Shown: positions 4,950 through 7,076 of the stretch, one piece after another
How the letters are laid out: every line of letters begins with the position of its first letter
Position numbering within the stretch: position 1 is the first letter of the stretch
NCBI GenBank assembly: GCA_029939615.1
Contig: JAOZSP010000080.1
Span: forward strand, 1-7,076
Origin: Candidatus Izemoplasma sp.
Lineage (GTDB): Bacteria; Bacillota_I; Bacilli_A; Izemoplasmatales; Izemoplasmataceae
Length of the DNA stretch: 7,076 nucleotides
Reading direction: 5' to 3'
Translations under genes and position numbers: made by a program
Notes under the pieces: generated by a model
What the model saw: only the letters and a program-made list of their open reading frames with translations
Told to the model about the DNA's origin: nothing
Databases searched by the model: none

Positions 4950-5914
4950 TGAAAAACATTATAATTGGGCAATATATCCCTGGTTTAAGTTTTCTTTATA
5001 AAATGGATCCTCGTAGTAAACTTATTGCTTTAATGCTATTAATGGTTTCAACATTTATTTTGCAAAATGTTTTCCATATTTTAGTAATGTTATCACTTGT
5101 TTTAATAATGTTAAAAATTGGTGGTATTGAAATCGGTAGAATTGCTAGAGGTTTAAGACCAATAATGATTTTATTAATCTTTACTTTTACTTTCCAAATT
5201 CTTTTTGTAAAAACAGGATCACTTCTATATGAGTTACAACTAGATTTTTCAGTATATAACATACTAATAGCTGTAGGACTATTTATTGTTTTCCTTTTCA
5301 CAAGAAAATTTATGAGATTTAGACTATTATATTTTCTCGTTATTGCTGCTGCTATTATGACTTTGTTTTCTTTATATAGCCCTGGGTTATATCTAGGAAC
5401 AAGAAATATTCAAATCCATACAGACGGTGTTAGCGGTGCATTCTTCATAATGATTAGATTAATCATTATTGTTACTTTGTCTACTGTCTTAACATTAACA
5501 ACTAAACCAACAGATTTAACTTTGGGGTTAGAACAATTATTAAAACCACTAAGTATAATAAGAATAAGTTCAGAAGAAATAGCTTTGATTATTTCTATTT
5601 CATTACGGTATATTCCAACACTATTAGATGAAGCAAATAAGATAATGTTAGCTCAAGCAAGTCGTGGTGTTGACTTTAATGAAGGTAAACTAAAAGACAA
5701 AGTAATGCAGATAATTAGTTTGTTAGTACCGATGTTTATTATTAGTTTTAAACGAAGTGACGAACTAGCAAACGCTATGGAAGCAAGAAACTTTGTTCCT
5801 GGTGAGAGAAGAACAAGATTACATGTTTTACTATGGAGTAGAATTGATACTATTGTAATTATCGTTTCTGCCTTATTTGTAGCTGGGTCTATATGGGTTG
5901 TAGTAGTATGGTAA
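4949..5914 (+). CDS. ecfT: ECF transporter transmembrane protein EcfT (enlarged)
   Basis: EcfT is the membrane scaffold that couples the EcfA ATPases to interchangeable S components. The start (GQYIPGLSFLYKMDPRSKL, 7-25), TLTTKPTDLTLGLEQLLKPL (182-201) and SISLRYIPTLLDEANKIM (216-233) are family hallmarks. The two coupling-helix motifs are read as SRG (238-240, usual ARG) and ARN (279-281, usual ARG or a close variant). At 321 residues it exceeds the usual length of roughly 265. The excess lies between about residues 92 and 150, where two further hydrophobic stretches (about 104-118 and 126-145) flank a basic turn TRKFMRFR (118-125). The ATG is preceded by AAGGGGG (4935-4941) and overlaps the ecfA2 stop (TAATG). 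The gene end overlaps truA. No S-component gene is visible, consistent with a module shared by several unlinked S components. Confidence 0.93.
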   Translation: MKNIIIGQYIPGLSFLYKMDPRSKLIALMLLMVSTFILQNVFHILVMLSLVLIMLKIGGIEIGRIARGLRPIMILLIFTFTFQILFVKTGSLLYELQLDFSVYNILIAVGLFIVFLFTRKFMRFRLLYFLVIAAAIMTLFSLYSPGLYLGTRNIQIHTDGVSGAFFIMIRLIIIVTLSTVLTLTTKPTDLTLGLEQLLKPLSIIRISSEEIALIISISLRYIPTLLDEANKIMLAQASRGVDFNEGKLKDKVMQIISLLVPMFIISFKRSDELANAMEARNFVPGERRTRLHVLLWSRIDTIVIIVSALFVAGSIWVVVVW

Positions 5915-6939
5915 ACCTAATAGAGAAATACTATAAAGCATGGGAAACAAAAGATTTATCTTTACTACAAGAAACTATTCACAAAACTATTTACGGAATA
6001 AGAACATATAGTGAAGAGAAATTATTTACGAATGAGGAATTATTTAAGTATTTTGCGATCTCAAATTCATTTGTTACTAAAATAATTAAGACTTCCCTTA
6101 ACGAAGATGAAGTAAAACTTATTCTTGAAATTGATGATAAAAAAGTAGTAGCTAAAATTACATTTAAGGATAATAAAATATATAAAGTTTATGAAGAAAT
6201 ACCAGCGACTAATAGAAGATTAAAATGTATTGTTTCATATGACGGTAGTGCCTATAGTGGATATCAAAAACAACCAAATCAACCAACTATTCAAGAAACA
6301 TTAGAAACAATAATTCAAAAAGCCTTAAATCTTAAATCAGTAGTTAAAATCCATTCAAGTGGAAGAACTGATAAAGGAGTACACGCTATAAATCAAGTCT
6401 TTCATTTTGATATAGAAAGTACAATAGAATCATCTAGGATAAAACTTATTTTAAATACTAATTTACCTGATAGTATTTACATTAAACATGTTGAAGAAGT
6501 AGATCATACATTTCATAGTAGATATGATGTTAAAGAAAAGGAATATGTGTATAAAATCAATATAAAAGAATTTGATCCAATTCAAAGAAACTATGAATGG
6601 TATATAAAAAATGTTGATTTAAATATTTTTAAAGAACAACTAAAAGATATTATAGGTACTCATGACTTTACTTCATTTACAAAATCAAATAATAATCCTA
6701 CTAATATACGGACTATCTTTAATGCTTTTATTGAAGAAAAAGATAATCATATTTTTATTCATATTAAAGGTAGTGGGTTCTTAAGGTATATGGTAAGAAA
6801 TATTATTGGAGCAATTTACGCAATAAGTAATAAAAAAGCAAATTACACTATTAAAGAACTTCTTAAGCAAAAAGATGTAAATCTTATTAAGGATAAAGCA
6901 CCAGCTTCTGGGCTATATTTGTTTAATGTGAAGTATTAA
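5908..6939 (+). CDS. truA: tRNA pseudouridine synthase TruA with an N-terminal NTF2-like domain
   Basis: The C-terminal 240 or so residues form a complete TruA, which converts U38-40 in the anticodon arm of many tRNAs to pseudouridine. Numbering from the ATG at 5908 (343 residues), TruA begins at RRLKCIVSYDGSAYSGYQKQ (103-122). The catalytic motif SGRTDKGVHA (151-160) contains the nucleophile Asp155. YVYKI (213-217) holds the conserved Tyr region, followed by GTHDFTSFTK (250-259), FLRYMVRNIIGAI (292-304) and the closing ASGLYLFNV (333-341). TruA is normally about 245 residues. Here about 100 residues precede it, from IEKYYKAWETKDLSLL (5-20) through beta-strand-like segments, resembling an NTF2/SnoaL-like alpha+beta fold. 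No stop, in-frame ATG or ribosome-binding site separates the parts. The start overlaps ecfT by 7 bases. An ATG at 5893 would add five residues; both have only weak GGG upstream, so coupling is likely. Confidence 0.9.
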   Translation: MVNLIEKYYKAWETKDLSLLQETIHKTIYGIRTYSEEKLFTNEELFKYFAISNSFVTKIIKTSLNEDEVKLILEIDDKKVVAKITFKDNKIYKVYEEIPATNRRLKCIVSYDGSAYSGYQKQPNQPTIQETLETIIQKALNLKSVVKIHSSGRTDKGVHAINQVFHFDIESTIESSRIKLILNTNLPDSIYIKHVEEVDHTFHSRYDVKEKEYVYKINIKEFDPIQRNYEWYIKNVDLNIFKEQLKDIIGTHDFTSFTKSNNNPTNIRTIFNAFIEEKDNHIFIHIKGSGFLRYMVRNIIGAIYAISNKKANYTIKELLKQKDVNLIKDKAPASGLYLFNVKY

Positions 6940-6950
6940 GGAATTGTAAT

Positions 6951-7076
6951 ATGATTGAATATAAAGAACTGATATATGATGAAAAAGCCATTCTTAATCT
7001 ATACTTAGATAATGAATGGATCGCATATACAAATAAAAAAGAGTTGTTATTCAAAGGAATAAAAAACTCTTTAGAT
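6951..7076 (+). CDS. GNAT-family N-acetyltransferase (3' truncated)
   Basis: The first 42 codons run off the window edge. They begin MIEYKELIYDEKAILNLYLD, then NEWIAYTNKKELLFKGIKNS. This is the typical opening of small GNAT acetyltransferases: a first strand, a helix ending in LY..N.W.AYT, then a helix before a strand beginning near NSL. The acetyl-CoA binding motif lies outside the window, so the assignment rests on the N-terminal pattern alone and the substrate cannot be inferred. AAGGA (6938-6942) overlaps the truA stop and lies 8 bases before the ATG. No terminator separates it from truA, so it is probably the next gene of the ecf-truA transcript. In many Firmicutes this slot is held by rplM and rpsI. 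Confidence 0.7.
   Translation, partial: MIEYKELIYDEKAILNLYLDNEWIAYTNKKELLFKGIKNSLD

Noticed and set aside
4996..5301. Minus-strand 101-residue frame inside ecfT
   Set aside because: It is the antisense shadow of a hydrophobic coding region, with no ribosome-binding site or family resemblance.

Overview
The window is AT-rich, gene-dense DNA from a low-G+C Gram-positive bacterium. Its ribosomal gene order, strong AGGAGG ribosome-binding sites and AT codon bias fit the Firmicutes/Mollicutes side of the tree, for example an Acholeplasma- or Izemoplasma-like lineage; the genus is inference. TGA acts as a stop codon (the Phd-like antitoxin ends in TGA inside an ATGA overlap) and every tryptophan I checked is TGG, so the standard bacterial code applies and not the Mycoplasma code 4.

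Region 1 (1-2118) is the 3' end of a ribosomal protein operon: rpsM (S13, 5'-truncated by the window edge), rpsK (S11), rpoA (RNA polymerase alpha, TTG start) and rplQ (L17). It is closed by a strong intrinsic terminator.

Region 2 (2118-3303) interrupts the gene order usual in Firmicutes, where ecfA1 directly follows rplQ. It holds a small four-helix membrane protein with its own extended -10 promoter abutting the terminator. On the opposite strand it holds a Phd/Doc-type toxin-antitoxin pair. The doc toxin is a pseudogene: one base is missing exactly at the Lys of the HPFVDGN(K)R catalytic motif, and the remaining 54 codons are intact in the next frame down to a stop inside a shared convergent terminator. 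The 177-base gap before ecfA1 carries divergent promoter-like signals, two small palindromes sharing ATAGC/GCTAT half-sites, and a doubtful 47-codon minus-strand ORF.

Region 3 (3304-7076) is a tightly packed plus-strand operon. ecfA1, ecfA2 and ecfT encode the energizing module of an energy-coupling-factor vitamin/metal importer; no substrate-binding S component lies in the window. They overlap end to start, and ecfT overlaps truA (tRNA pseudouridine synthase). This truA carries an extra N-terminal domain of about 100 residues resembling the NTF2/SnoaL-like fold, which I do not know from TruA proteins. The start of a GNAT-type acetyltransferase runs off the right edge.

The best candidates for something undescribed are the NTF2-like/TruA fusion, the enlarged EcfT with an inserted hydrophobic hairpin, and the toxin inactivated at its catalytic motif while its antitoxin stays intact.
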